A DNA stretch of 39,426 nucleotides from JAKAXS01 sp041940525 (lineage in GTDB: Bacteria > Pseudomonadota > Alphaproteobacteria > Rhizobiales > Hyphomicrobiaceae): contig JBGTSB010000023.1 of the NCBI GenBank assembly GCA_041940525.1, forward strand, positions 1 to 39,426, written 5' to 3'. Under the pieces are notes generated by a model that saw only the letters and a list, made by a program, of their open reading frames with translations, did not search any database and was not told the DNA's origin. Position numbers and translations under genes: made by a program. This document shows positions 24,200 through 31,961 of the stretch, one piece after another. The first letter of the stretch is position 1. Each line of letters starts with the position of its first letter.

Positions 24200-25744
24200 T
24201 TAAGCGTGGCTTACGCCGGCTGACGCCTGGTTTTGCGACTTGGTGCCAGCTTTTGGGATGGTGAAGTGTATCGTCGTTCCTTTGCCTTCGCGGGACTCGC
24301 ACCAGATTGATCCTGTGTGGCGCTCAACGATTTTCTTGCAAGTGGCAAGTCCTAGGCCTGTACCCTCGTATTCTTCACTGGTGTGAAGGCGCACGGCGGG
24401 CATGAAGATTTTGTTTACGTACTCTTCAGCGATGCCGATGCCGTTGTCGGTGACAGAAATTTGCCAGTGATCGCCTGCACAGTTGGCGCCGATGGTCACT
24501 TGCGGCGTTTCAGAGTCGCAATATTTGATGGCGTTACCGATGAGGTTTTGCAGCAGCTGGATCAGTTGGGGCTTGTCGCCATTCACGTCCGGCAACGCGT
24601 TCGCCATGATTTTGGCTCCGGTTCTCTCGATCTCCGTGCCGAGGCTGTCAGCGGCCTCTCCGACCACTTCATCCAGCGAGCATTTCTCGAACTTTGGCTC
24701 CGCATCCTGGATGAAATTGTACTGGCGCAGGGTTTCGAGCAGGGCAGACAGACGTCCGGAGGCCTTAGCGATACGGCCGCTGAGGAATTTTGCTTCTTCG
24801 TCGTCGTTGTTGTCCAGTGCCTCCGACATCAAGCTGTTCATGCCTTCAATGACGTTCAAGGGCGACCGCATGTCGTGAGAGGCAATGCGCGTGAAGTCCC
24901 GCAGTGCCGCGTTCGTTTCGCCGAGCTGGTCGATCAGCGTTTCACGCTCGGCCATGGCCTGCCACCAGTCCGTCGTGTCGCGCATTGCCACGATCGTTGC
25001 TGGCTGGCGCTTATACTGTATGCCATTGAATGATACGCGCAGCGGGAATGAGCTACCGTCCCCGCGAATGCCGGTGGCGTCGCGATACTGTTGTTGGTTA
25101 TGCGCACCTTTGAGCTCGTTCAGAAGCGTGCAGGAGGCGTCTCCATCCGAGGGGCTCAGGATGTCGATAATGTGGGTGCCGCCGAACGCTTCTTGTCGAA
25201 TGCCGAACAAGTTGGAGGCCTGCCAATTGGCGCGGAGGATTTCGCCGCTAGCATTCATGATGAGCGTTGCGTCGGGCGCGGATTCGAAGAGGGAATCAAA
25301 TTCATCCAGTGCATGCTTTTGTGCGACGATGGCATCGGCGAGTTTCCGGTTCTTTTCGCGCAGCTGAGCCGGTGTCGACATGGTCATGAGTTTGGGGATC
25401 AGCGGGATCAGCAGGAAGGCCGTAGCCGCTGATACGATTGCGGTAGACGCTTTCACGAGGCCCTGCAGGCCGTATGCTGGCCACCAGAGCGTGAGCAGGC
25501 CGATGAGATGGGTGGTGCCGCATAGTAGGATGAAGGCCGCGAATAGGTGCAAAACCCAAGGGAAGTCCAGGTCCTTGCGAGAGTGCAGGTACCGGTAGAT
25601 CATCAATGGGATCGCGAAATAGGAGACTGCTATGATGGTGTCGGATATGGCGTGCATTGCGACGAGATCCGGCCGCCAAAGCAGGCAGAAGCCGTGGGGC
25701 ATAAAGGATGCCGCGCCAAATAGGTACTCCAAGAGCGATTGCAT
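24200..25744 (-). CDS. Sensor histidine kinase with ETR1-type ethylene-receptor membrane domain
   Basis: 514 aa. The N-terminal three-helix domain matches the plant ethylene receptor ETR1. Asp35, Tyr42, Pro46, Ile72, Cys75 and His79 correspond to ETR1 D25, Y32, P36, I62, C65 and H69 with a constant offset of 10. Cys75/His79 (CGTTH) are the Cu(I) ligands in ETR1. A PAS domain (about 145-262) follows, then a HisKA helix with His290 (ASHDMRSPL) and an HATPase with N (LIGNAIKYC), DNGIG and GTGLGL boxes, so the kinase should be active. There is no attached receiver. A single-domain receiver lies 145 bp upstream on the same strand. Ligand is ethylene by homology only. Confidence 0.92.
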   Translation of the reverse strand: MQSLLEYLFGAASFMPHGFCLLWRPDLVAMHAISDTIIAVSYFAIPLMIYRYLHSRKDLDFPWVLHLFAAFILLCGTTHLIGLLTLWWPAYGLQGLVKASTAIVSAATAFLLIPLIPKLMTMSTPAQLREKNRKLADAIVAQKHALDEFDSLFESAPDATLIMNASGEILRANWQASNLFGIRQEAFGGTHIIDILSPSDGDASCTLLNELKGAHNQQQYRDATGIRGDGSSFPLRVSFNGIQYKRQPATIVAMRDTTDWWQAMAERETLIDQLGETNAALRDFTRIASHDMRSPLNVIEGMNSLMSEALDNNDDEEAKFLSGRIAKASGRLSALLETLRQYNFIQDAEPKFEKCSLDEVVGEAADSLGTEIERTGAKIMANALPDVNGDKPQLIQLLQNLIGNAIKYCDSETPQVTIGANCAGDHWQISVTDNGIGIAEEYVNKIFMPAVRLHTSEEYEGTGLGLATCKKIVERHTGSIWCESREGKGTTIHFTIPKAGTKSQNQASAGVSHA

Positions 25745-25889
25745 GGCCGTCCCGTCCTTTCCGCAAGGATTGCGTTATGGGCGGCAGGCTAGACGCTTGA
25801 ACTTTGCTGAGGCCTTCGAATGTGGCAGCGCCTGCACAAATTGCTTGATCTTAATTATCTGATTCTAGTGATAGATTTTGCAAAATCCA

Positions 25890-26231
25890 TCACTGGCATG
25901 CTGAACTTACTGTTTCGATGAATTTGTCTATATCAAAGGGTTTAGCCAAACGAGCGCAGACGACTTGTGAAGACGTCTCTGAGTTTGTCATCTGGTCAAA
26001 GCGGCCTGAAATTAGAACTACGTTGGTTTTTGCAAGGTCGACAAGGTCTCCAGCCGGGCCGGCTCGCATACTGGCGTCTAAGATAACCGCCGCATAATTC
26101 TTACGCTGCAGTTGTTGGGCTGTTTGAGCATAGTCGTGCGTGCGTTCGACGTCATGTCCCTCACTGGTTAGTGCGATCTCGAGCACGTCGGCTAAATCAA
26201 TGTCATCTTCTACGAGAAGGATTTTGGGCAC
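25890..26231 (-). CDS. Single-domain response regulator next to the first ETR1-type kinase
   Basis: 113 aa, receiver only. Acidic pocket in LLVEDDIDLAD, phospho-acceptor Asp in AVILDASMRAG, conserved Ser/Thr position in VVLISGRF, and Lys in LAKPFDIDKF. No output domain, so it probably passes phosphate on or acts by protein contact. It precedes the ETR1-type kinase on the same strand and is divergent from the hybrid kinase, so both are possible partners. Confidence 0.92.
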   Translation of the reverse strand: MPKILLVEDDIDLADVLEIALTSEGHDVERTHDYAQTAQQLQRKNYAAVILDASMRAGPAGDLVDLAKTNVVLISGRFDQMTNSETSSQVVCARLAKPFDIDKFIETVSSACQ

Positions 26232-26447
26232 GGCGCTTCTCTGTTTTGCGTTTGGATGACGATGTTAGGGCCCTCACGATGACGGGGGAGGGTTAAAATG
26301 CTGTACTCATCTAATCCAGCGTGATTTTGTAACTTTTAAACCATGCTGGACTGCTGAGCAATTGTCCGCGGATGATTTGTGCCCAATGGTTCCGGTTTGC
26401 AACGTCTGGCGGCTTAGTTGGCCGAGACCGTATAGGAGAGTGCCCTC

Positions 26448-28667
26448 GTGTTTGCGGCGACCCGCCGGGACAAAGTTCTGATCATGTGTCTCGCCTCATT
26501 CGCGGGGCTGGCGGCGATGGTGTTTTTCACCTTTGACTTCGGGCGGCACTATTCGCGTCTCGTTGAAGTGCAGTCTTCCATCGTGCTGAAGGCCGTAAAA
26601 TTTCAAAGGGTAATTGGCTACGGTGGGTTCATCCACGATTTCAAGAATGCCGTTCTGAGGCCTTCCGAGCCTGCGTATCGAAAGGATGCGCGCCGGAAAC
26701 TTGATGATGCGATGGCTACATTGGAGGAGCTTGAACAGCTCTCGCGGGACTTCGGGCTAACGGCAGATTTTGCAGACTTGCGGGAGACCCTACAAGTCTA
26801 CTCCGAAAAGACTGATCAACTTGCCGCGCTGGACCCAGCTTTGAGCAGTATGGAGCGAGACCAGCTTGTTCGCATTCCAGATGATGAAGCGATCAAAGAC
26901 CTTGCCGGCTTTTTCTCCTCGCTGATTCAAGACATCTCCCGTAAGCGCGCAACGCTCTACACCGAAAGGCGATGGTTGACGGTCCTCACGGTGCTGCTAG
27001 CCGCCTTGGCATCGGGCACGTTGCTGTATCTTTACCAAGATAGGCTGCGCCAGCGTGAGCAGGCGGAGCAGATCACTCATTTGAACCGGAAGATCCAGGC
27101 GGTCATCGACACGGCTATAAACGGCATTGTGGCATTGGATGAAGATGGGCGAGTGTTGCTGGCCAATCCGGTGGCCCGACACATGCTCGGGGGAATTTCT
27201 GAATCGCCGCCCTTTGAATGGCCGGACACGATCCAGTTCCTCGACGCGGAGACGCTTGCGCCTCTGAATGAAGAGGCGGACCCGTTCCGCCGGGCGCTCA
27301 ATGGCGAAAAACTTCGCGACGAAGTCAAAATCATGACACGGGGCGCTAAGGGGCTACAGCGATATGTGCGGATTTCAAGCGCCAATGTCTCGCGTGCTGG
27401 ATCGCCCATTCATACGGTGGTGGCGTTGTCCGACATCTCGGATCTGGAATTGCGGCGTCAGCAGGTTGAACGCTCGGGCCGGCTGGAAGCGCTGGGCCAG
27501 CTGACAGGCGGCATCGCGCATGATTTCAATAATATCCTAGCGACGGTTCAATACGCTATTCAGTTGAGCCTTCGGCAAGGCGTGGCCGATGCGACCGAGC
27601 GCGTCCTGAACATCGGGTTGAAGGCAGCAACGCGTGGCGGTCAGCTGACGGCAAGGCTCTTGTCGTTCGCGAAGCGACAGCCGGGCCGGGCGGAGTCCAA
27701 GCTTGTCAGTGATGTATTCGTTGATGCGGAACACTTGTTGAGCACGACGATTGAAGCAAACATTGAGCTACGCGTTATTGCGCCCGACGCACCGCTCTAC
27801 CTGTATTGCGACCATGCTCAGCTGGAAAACGCACTGCTCAATCTCGTGCTGAATGCGCGTGATGCGATTTTACGGACCAGCAAGGGTAGTAAGATCACAT
27901 TAGAAGCACGCGCGGTATCGCAGGCGCACTTCGATAACGAAAGCTTTGCCGCCAAGGGGTTCGACAAGGAGCGCGACGAGGATCAGCACCGTTCGGACGG
28001 CAAAGCGTTCCGCTATGTCGAGATTTCTGTGACGGATGATGGAGCGGGGATGAGCGAAGAGGTGAAGCGCCGCGCGATCGATCCGTTCTTTACGACGAAG
28101 GGCGCGACGTTGGGCACGGGACTTGGCTTGTCGATTGTCTACGGTTTTGTGCAGCAGGCTGGTGGGGAGCTGCGCATCTATTCTGAAGAAGGCTTCGGTA
28201 CAACGGTGCGGCTGCTATTGCCGCGCGGCGTCGCCGGCGATCTGCGAGAGGCGCCAGTGGCCCGAGAGGCGCCAGAGCCGGGAGGCGGCCAGACTATTAT
28301 GGTTGTCGAAGACGAGCCGGCGCTGCTGAGCATGTTGACGGACGTTGTTGAGTCCTTGGGCTACCAGACGCAGACGGCCAAGAACGGTGCGGAGGCGTTG
28401 ACGAAGCTGGAAGGCGGGACAGCCTGTGACGTGTTGCTGACTGACGTTGTGATGCCGGGTGGTGTGGGCGGATTTGAGCTGGCGCAGCGCTTGCGCGGTC
28501 TGCGGCCCGAGGTTCCGGTGATTTATATGTCCGGTTACACGGGGTTCTCAGATGATGAGATGGGTGATGTCACCGGGCCGATGTTGTTTAAGCCATGCTC
28601 GACCATCGACTTAGCGTTTGCCTTGAAGCGCGCCGTGAGTGGCGCGGGCGAATCCCTTGAAGGATGA
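26448..28667 (+). CDS. Hybrid sensor histidine kinase with C-terminal receiver
   Basis: 739 aa. TM1 (about 10-29) and TM2 (about 177-196) enclose a helical periplasmic sensor of about 145 residues containing GYGGFIHDFKNAVLR. Next come a PAS domain (about 210-335), an HWE-unlike HisKA with His358 (GGIAHDFNN), an HATPase (LNLVLNARDA, DDGAGM, GTGLGLSIVYG) and a receiver (MVVEDEPALL, phospho-Asp in LLTDVVMPGG, Lys in LFKPC). Start is GTG at 26448 with AGGAG (26433-26437) upstream. The layout is typical of phosphorelay initiators. It is divergent from the receiver at 25890-26231. The signal is unknown. Confidence 0.93.
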   Translation: MFAATRRDKVLIMCLASFAGLAAMVFFTFDFGRHYSRLVEVQSSIVLKAVKFQRVIGYGGFIHDFKNAVLRPSEPAYRKDARRKLDDAMATLEELEQLSRDFGLTADFADLRETLQVYSEKTDQLAALDPALSSMERDQLVRIPDDEAIKDLAGFFSSLIQDISRKRATLYTERRWLTVLTVLLAALASGTLLYLYQDRLRQREQAEQITHLNRKIQAVIDTAINGIVALDEDGRVLLANPVARHMLGGISESPPFEWPDTIQFLDAETLAPLNEEADPFRRALNGEKLRDEVKIMTRGAKGLQRYVRISSANVSRAGSPIHTVVALSDISDLELRRQQVERSGRLEALGQLTGGIAHDFNNILATVQYAIQLSLRQGVADATERVLNIGLKAATRGGQLTARLLSFAKRQPGRAESKLVSDVFVDAEHLLSTTIEANIELRVIAPDAPLYLYCDHAQLENALLNLVLNARDAILRTSKGSKITLEARAVSQAHFDNESFAAKGFDKERDEDQHRSDGKAFRYVEISVTDDGAGMSEEVKRRAIDPFFTTKGATLGTGLGLSIVYGFVQQAGGELRIYSEEGFGTTVRLLLPRGVAGDLREAPVAREAPEPGGGQTIMVVEDEPALLSMLTDVVESLGYQTQTAKNGAEALTKLEGGTACDVLLTDVVMPGGVGGFELAQRLRGLRPEVPVIYMSGYTGFSDDEMGDVTGPMLFKPCSTIDLAFALKRAVSGAGESLEG

Positions 28668-28895
28668 ATTATTACTTATCCACAAGAGGATGCCTTTGAG
28701 GCGTTGGCTGATTGTTGCCAAGCCGCCGGGCTGTCCCGTATGGTGAGTTTAACAATTTGGCTTGAGCTGCTTCGGCGCCCCTCTCAGGGTTTTATTGCCC
28801 TCCTTCGTGCGCCCTCTCTTTCAGCTCTATTTCTTCCTACAATTTGGTGAACTGCGCGAGTCTCTAGGGGCTTGGTGTGCGCGTGGAGGTGTGTT

Positions 28896-30134
28896 GTGTC
28901 ACATGTTTTGGCAATGGACGAGAGACAGGAAAGGCATGAAGGTCATTTAGAGCCGGAAGCCTTGTCGGTGTTGGTGCTTGAGGATGATCCGGCTGACCGC
29001 CGCATGATCAAGCGCACGATGAGCCAAGTGCGCGGTTTCGAAATCGATCTGACATTTGCTGAAACCATGGAAGCGGCCAGGCATGCCGTTCGCGATAAGT
29101 CATTCGATGTTGTATTTGTTGACTATTATCTTGATGAGGGGTGTGGCCCCGATCTCGTGCCTGAGCTCATTGATGGCCACCCGCACTGCGCAGCAATACT
29201 CCTGACCGGTCAGCTCATTCCCTCGACCCATCACCATGCGATTTTGAATGGTGTGACTGCGAGTGTGAGCAAATACAAGCTGGACGCGTGGCATCTCGAA
29301 ACAACGATGCGCCACGCAATCTTGGAGCGATACCGGCTAGCGAACTTCAAGGCGCGGACGGCTGATGCCGAAGCGACAGCACGGACACTGGCGACAAGCA
29401 ATAGGCATCCAGCGATTTCGGCCTACATCCAGTCCGCATTGGAAGAAATTCTGGAGAAGACCGAAGCCATGGAGCGCAGCGTTGTCGACGGCAACGCCGA
29501 GACGAACCTTCCGCGGCGGGCACGTCAGCTCCGGTTCGTTGCTGATGATTTGATGAACTTCTTTGCGGATTGCGATGTCGTCGTCGCGCCAAACACCAGT
29601 ACGTCGGCAGTTCCGGCGGTTTGCGACCTACAGTCTGTACTGCTTGACGCTACAAACTTCCTGCATCCGGGTTGTGGTCAGCGCCAGGTGCGGATCGAAG
29701 TGGACTATGCCGAAGCACCTTTAATGGTTCAGGTGCACGAAAGCCTATTGCGTCGGAGCTTGACGGACATTCTCGCTGCTTGCTTGCAGCGTGTTCCGCG
29801 CGGGGGCCGCTTGTTGATCGATTTGGCATCGCAGGAAGATGGTGGAACGGTCAGTATGGTGTTGCGCGCCGACCAGCCGGCGACGGATACGGTCGTGTTC
29901 GATGCAGAGTTCGCCGATCTTATTGCCCGCGGGATGTGCTTGCTTGAACCCGCTGGCGCAGAGCTTTCGCTCAGCAGTGATGCTGGTGTCGAAAGTGATA
30001 TTGCGTCTATCACAATTCCAGCTGCCGCTGTCTCATCGGCTCGCTCTGGCCGTGCCAAGTGCCATCACGAAGCGCCGGTCAATGAGCGGCAAACCCTTTT
30101 CACGGCAGACGCATCGCCTCAAGTCCCCGTTTGA
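28896..30134 (+). CDS. Receiver domain fused to a degenerate kinase-like (DHp/ATPase-like) module
   Basis: 412 aa. Residues about 24-145 are a receiver (VLVLEDDPADRRMIKR, Asp in VVFVDYYLDEG, TG of LLTGQ, Lys in VSKYKLD). The rest shows a helical pair (around SNRHPAISAYIQSALEEILE) and an alpha/beta part shaped like an HATPase (QSVLLDATNFLHPG, SLLRRSLTDILAACLQ). It has no N, G1 or G2 box that I can find, so ATP binding is doubtful. It may act as a phosphotransfer protein in the manner of ChpT. GTG 28896 is chosen because a GGAGG box (28885-28889) sits exactly 6 nt before it; the first ATG (28914) is too far from it. Confidence 0.8.
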   Translation: MSHVLAMDERQERHEGHLEPEALSVLVLEDDPADRRMIKRTMSQVRGFEIDLTFAETMEAARHAVRDKSFDVVFVDYYLDEGCGPDLVPELIDGHPHCAAILLTGQLIPSTHHHAILNGVTASVSKYKLDAWHLETTMRHAILERYRLANFKARTADAEATARTLATSNRHPAISAYIQSALEEILEKTEAMERSVVDGNAETNLPRRARQLRFVADDLMNFFADCDVVVAPNTSTSAVPAVCDLQSVLLDATNFLHPGCGQRQVRIEVDYAEAPLMVQVHESLLRRSLTDILAACLQRVPRGGRLLIDLASQEDGGTVSMVLRADQPATDTVVFDAEFADLIARGMCLLEPAGAELSLSSDAGVESDIASITIPAAAVSSARSGRAKCHHEAPVNERQTLFTADASPQVPV

Positions 30135-30184
30135 TGTGTCTGCCGTGAAGTCGCCCTCCATCCCAATCCTTGGACGGCTAGAGA

Positions 30185-30314
30185 GTGTAAGAGTTTGTAA
30201 AGCGTATGAGTAAGTTGCGTAAGTATGCGTTTGTTGAGTTTGTGATGCGTCAGTTGCGTTTGTCGTGAGTAAGTATGCGTTCGTGGTGTTGGGAGTAAGT
30301 GTGAGTTGAGTAAG
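30185..30314 (+). repeat. C-poor G/T-rich tract with GAGTAAG repeats
   Basis: Between the receiver-fusion gene and the structured RNA. GAGTAAG occurs at 30208, 30267, 30293 and 30308. A longer unit AAGTATGCGTT(T/C)GT occurs at 30221 and 30271. The plus strand has very few C residues over about 130 bases, unlike the rest of the window. No long open frame fits. Confidence 0.6.
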
Positions 30315-30376
30315 ACGCCCTCTTTGGCGCGCGTATCCTGAGCCAGTGTCTGTGTATGAGGCTTTGATCAGGAAAT

Positions 30377-30684
30377 GTGGACACGCATTCCACGAAACGC
30401 CTTTGTGGAATACGTGGACATAGGTTTGGTGCCAAATTTGAAGTTTCTGCGGCCTGCCCTACCCCGCATTGGGCAGGCCGCAGGATGAGCAGCCGTTAGG
30501 CTGCTCTGGCACGAGACTTTCGCCTTAGTCTCGTGGGGAAGGTGCAATGCGGCCAGGCCAAAGGAAAGCGTCAGGCCGCGTTGCACCTATTCTCTGATTG
30601 GTGGATTGAAGTCGATCATGGATTGACTCAAAACCTTCACTCAAAAAATTTACACAGCGGTCCGCAAAAAATGCCGGACCTTTT
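30377..30684 (+). ncRNA. Candidate structured non-coding RNA with serial stem-loops and a terminator
   Basis: Gene-free stretch with eight local stem-loops. P1 ACGCATTCCAC/GTGGAATACGT (30383-30415, one mismatch). P2 TTTGG/CCAAA (30425-30436). P3 CTGCGGCCTGCCC/GGGCAGGCCGCAG (30447-30483, 13 bp perfect). P4 GAGCAGCC/GGCTGCTC (30487-30506). P5 CACGAGACT/AGTCTCGTG (30510-30535). P6 GGTGCAATGCGGCC/GGCCGCGTTGCACC (30541-30587, one G-U). P7 AGTCGATC/GATTGACT (30610-30628). P8 is a terminator, GGTCCG/CGGACC plus TTTT (30659-30684). This density of perfect stems is hard to explain by chance. It lacks the signatures of RNase P, tmRNA, SRP or 6S RNA known to me. The 5' end and promoter are not seen. Confidence 0.7.
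30659..30684 (+). terminator. Intrinsic terminator of the candidate RNA
   Basis: GGTCCG (30659-30664), loop of ten bases, CGGACC (30675-30680), TTTT. It lies a few bases from the stop of the convergent receiver gene (30689) and may stop readthrough into its antisense strand. Confidence 0.6.
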
Positions 30685-30688
30685 CGGG

Positions 30689-31171
30689 CTAGAGCGCCGC
30701 GATCATCTTGTGCAGCCGATTTTCAACGTGCTGTGAATAATAAGCTGACCGGATCGTCGACTCCAGCAGCGTTGGTGAAATGTCGGCTTTGTTAATGAGG
30801 CCAACGGCGCCAGCATCCAACGCAATGTCTAAAACGCTGGTGTCGGGCAGGCCCGTGACGAGGATCGGCAACATCTGGCTACCGCGCCCGCCAATTTCTT
30901 GAAGAAACCTTATGCCGGAATCGATCCCAAGATCGTAATCGATGAAGGCAACGTCGAAGACATCTTCGGAGCAAACTCGTCTTGCATCTTCGATTGTCTT
31001 GGCTCGGGTGACCGATGCCTTGATCATGTCCATGCGATTGAGTGATCGCCTAATCGCGTCATAGTCAGCGTAGCTGTCATCCAAAACGAGAACATTGATG
31101 CTCTCTTTTGTCTTCGAGCTTCGCGACTGCCCGTGCCTGTACGTGTCGTGCGTTCCGCAAACATCCAGCAT
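30689..31171 (-). CDS. Single-domain response regulator
   Basis: 160 aa. About 25 polar residues (MLDVCGTHDTYRHGQSRSS) precede a full receiver: VLVLDDSYADYDAIRRSL, phospho-Asp in VAFIDYDLG, LVTGLPD, and Lys in LINKADISP. No output domain. It resembles the receiver of the fusion protein at 28896-30134 (same VLVL(E/D)D, FVDYYL/FIDYDL and spacing), so the two are probably paralogues. The ribosome site is weak; a start a few codons inside is possible. The gene runs head-on toward the structured RNA. Confidence 0.88.
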   Translation of the reverse strand: MLDVCGTHDTYRHGQSRSSKTKESINVLVLDDSYADYDAIRRSLNRMDMIKASVTRAKTIEDARRVCSEDVFDVAFIDYDLGIDSGIRFLQEIGGRGSQMLPILVTGLPDTSVLDIALDAGAVGLINKADISPTLLESTIRSAYYSQHVENRLHKMIAAL

Positions 31172-31286
31172 GATACGCGCCCCGATTTTACATGTTCAAA
31201 ACATGTACGCTTAGTTCCCTCGAAACTTCCGGGCACCAATCGAACATAGAGACACGGCGTGGCACAACCTTGGACTGGGTCGCGCC

Positions 31287-31301
31287 CCACAATTGTTGTG
31301 G
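31287..31301. promoter_or_regulatory. Dyad, candidate operator
   Basis: CCACAA-ttg-TTGTGG, a perfect 6+6 dyad, about 115 bp upstream of the receiver start at 31171, in the 288-bp gap 31172-31459. Nothing else is seen in that gap. Confidence 0.25.
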
Positions 31302-31459
31302 ACAGTCGAATCAGTGGAAAATTTGTAACACCGCACTTGTCAAAGGCTAAGTGCAGCCGTGTTCAGGATGTTTCCAGCATTTTATGTCTTGATGACCCTG
31401 CGCGGGATCCTCGTCATAGCGAGGAACCACAGCGCGGATGTGAGGGCTCACAGAGTGGG

Positions 31460-31705
31460 TCAGGCAATTTGCTCGGTTTCAGCACCGCCGGAAAGAACGA
31501 TGGCGGCAGCCCGGGCTGCTTGCGAGCGAATGCGTGTTTGCGCGGACATCTGACGAAGCGTGGCGCTTAACTGGAGGAGTTCTCGTGTGTGCGCCAGTGG
31601 TTCAATGTTCGCGTCTTTTTGTTCGCGACGAAGCCTTTGCAAGCGCCCAAGGACTTCTTCGCATAGCAGTTCAACAACCCTTGAATCATTCAACGAGTCG
31701 CTCAT
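31460..31705 (-). CDS. Small helical protein, function unknown
   Basis: 81 aa, mostly helical by composition (MSDSLNDSRVVELLCEEVLG start, then RLQRLRREQKDAN, LLQLSATLRQMSAQTRIRSQ). No signal or membrane segment. An excellent ribosome site (GGAGGGG about 3-9 nt before the ATG at 31705) supports it as a real gene. It is divergent from the CheB-CheR kinase and lies within the signalling cluster. It may be an accessory of one of those systems, but no motif says so. Confidence 0.7.
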   Translation of the reverse strand: MSDSLNDSRVVELLCEEVLGRLQRLRREQKDANIEPLAHTRELLQLSATLRQMSAQTRIRSQAARAAAIVLSGGAETEQIA

Positions 31706-31961
31706 TTCCCCTCCGAAACAAGATCACGTTAACTGCGGCCCTGTCAGCCGCGAGGCACGTCATATGCCAGACACAAACGCGGCGCGCAATAATCGTGCGT
31801 AAGAAAATTGGTGATATTTTTTTGCCCGCCAAGAGTTTGAAAACGCGTGTATTTTTACGGTCACACGATGCGGCAATTCGTACCTTGGTGGCATAAGCCG
31901 TATCCGCGTGCTAGCATAACTCTATAGAAATTCATGCATTTGTAGGGACAGGCACTGCCGT

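Noticed and set aside
30377..30684. RNase P RNA, tmRNA, 6S RNA or SRP RNA
   Set aside because: None of their conserved core sequences is visible and the layout is a string of separate hairpins.
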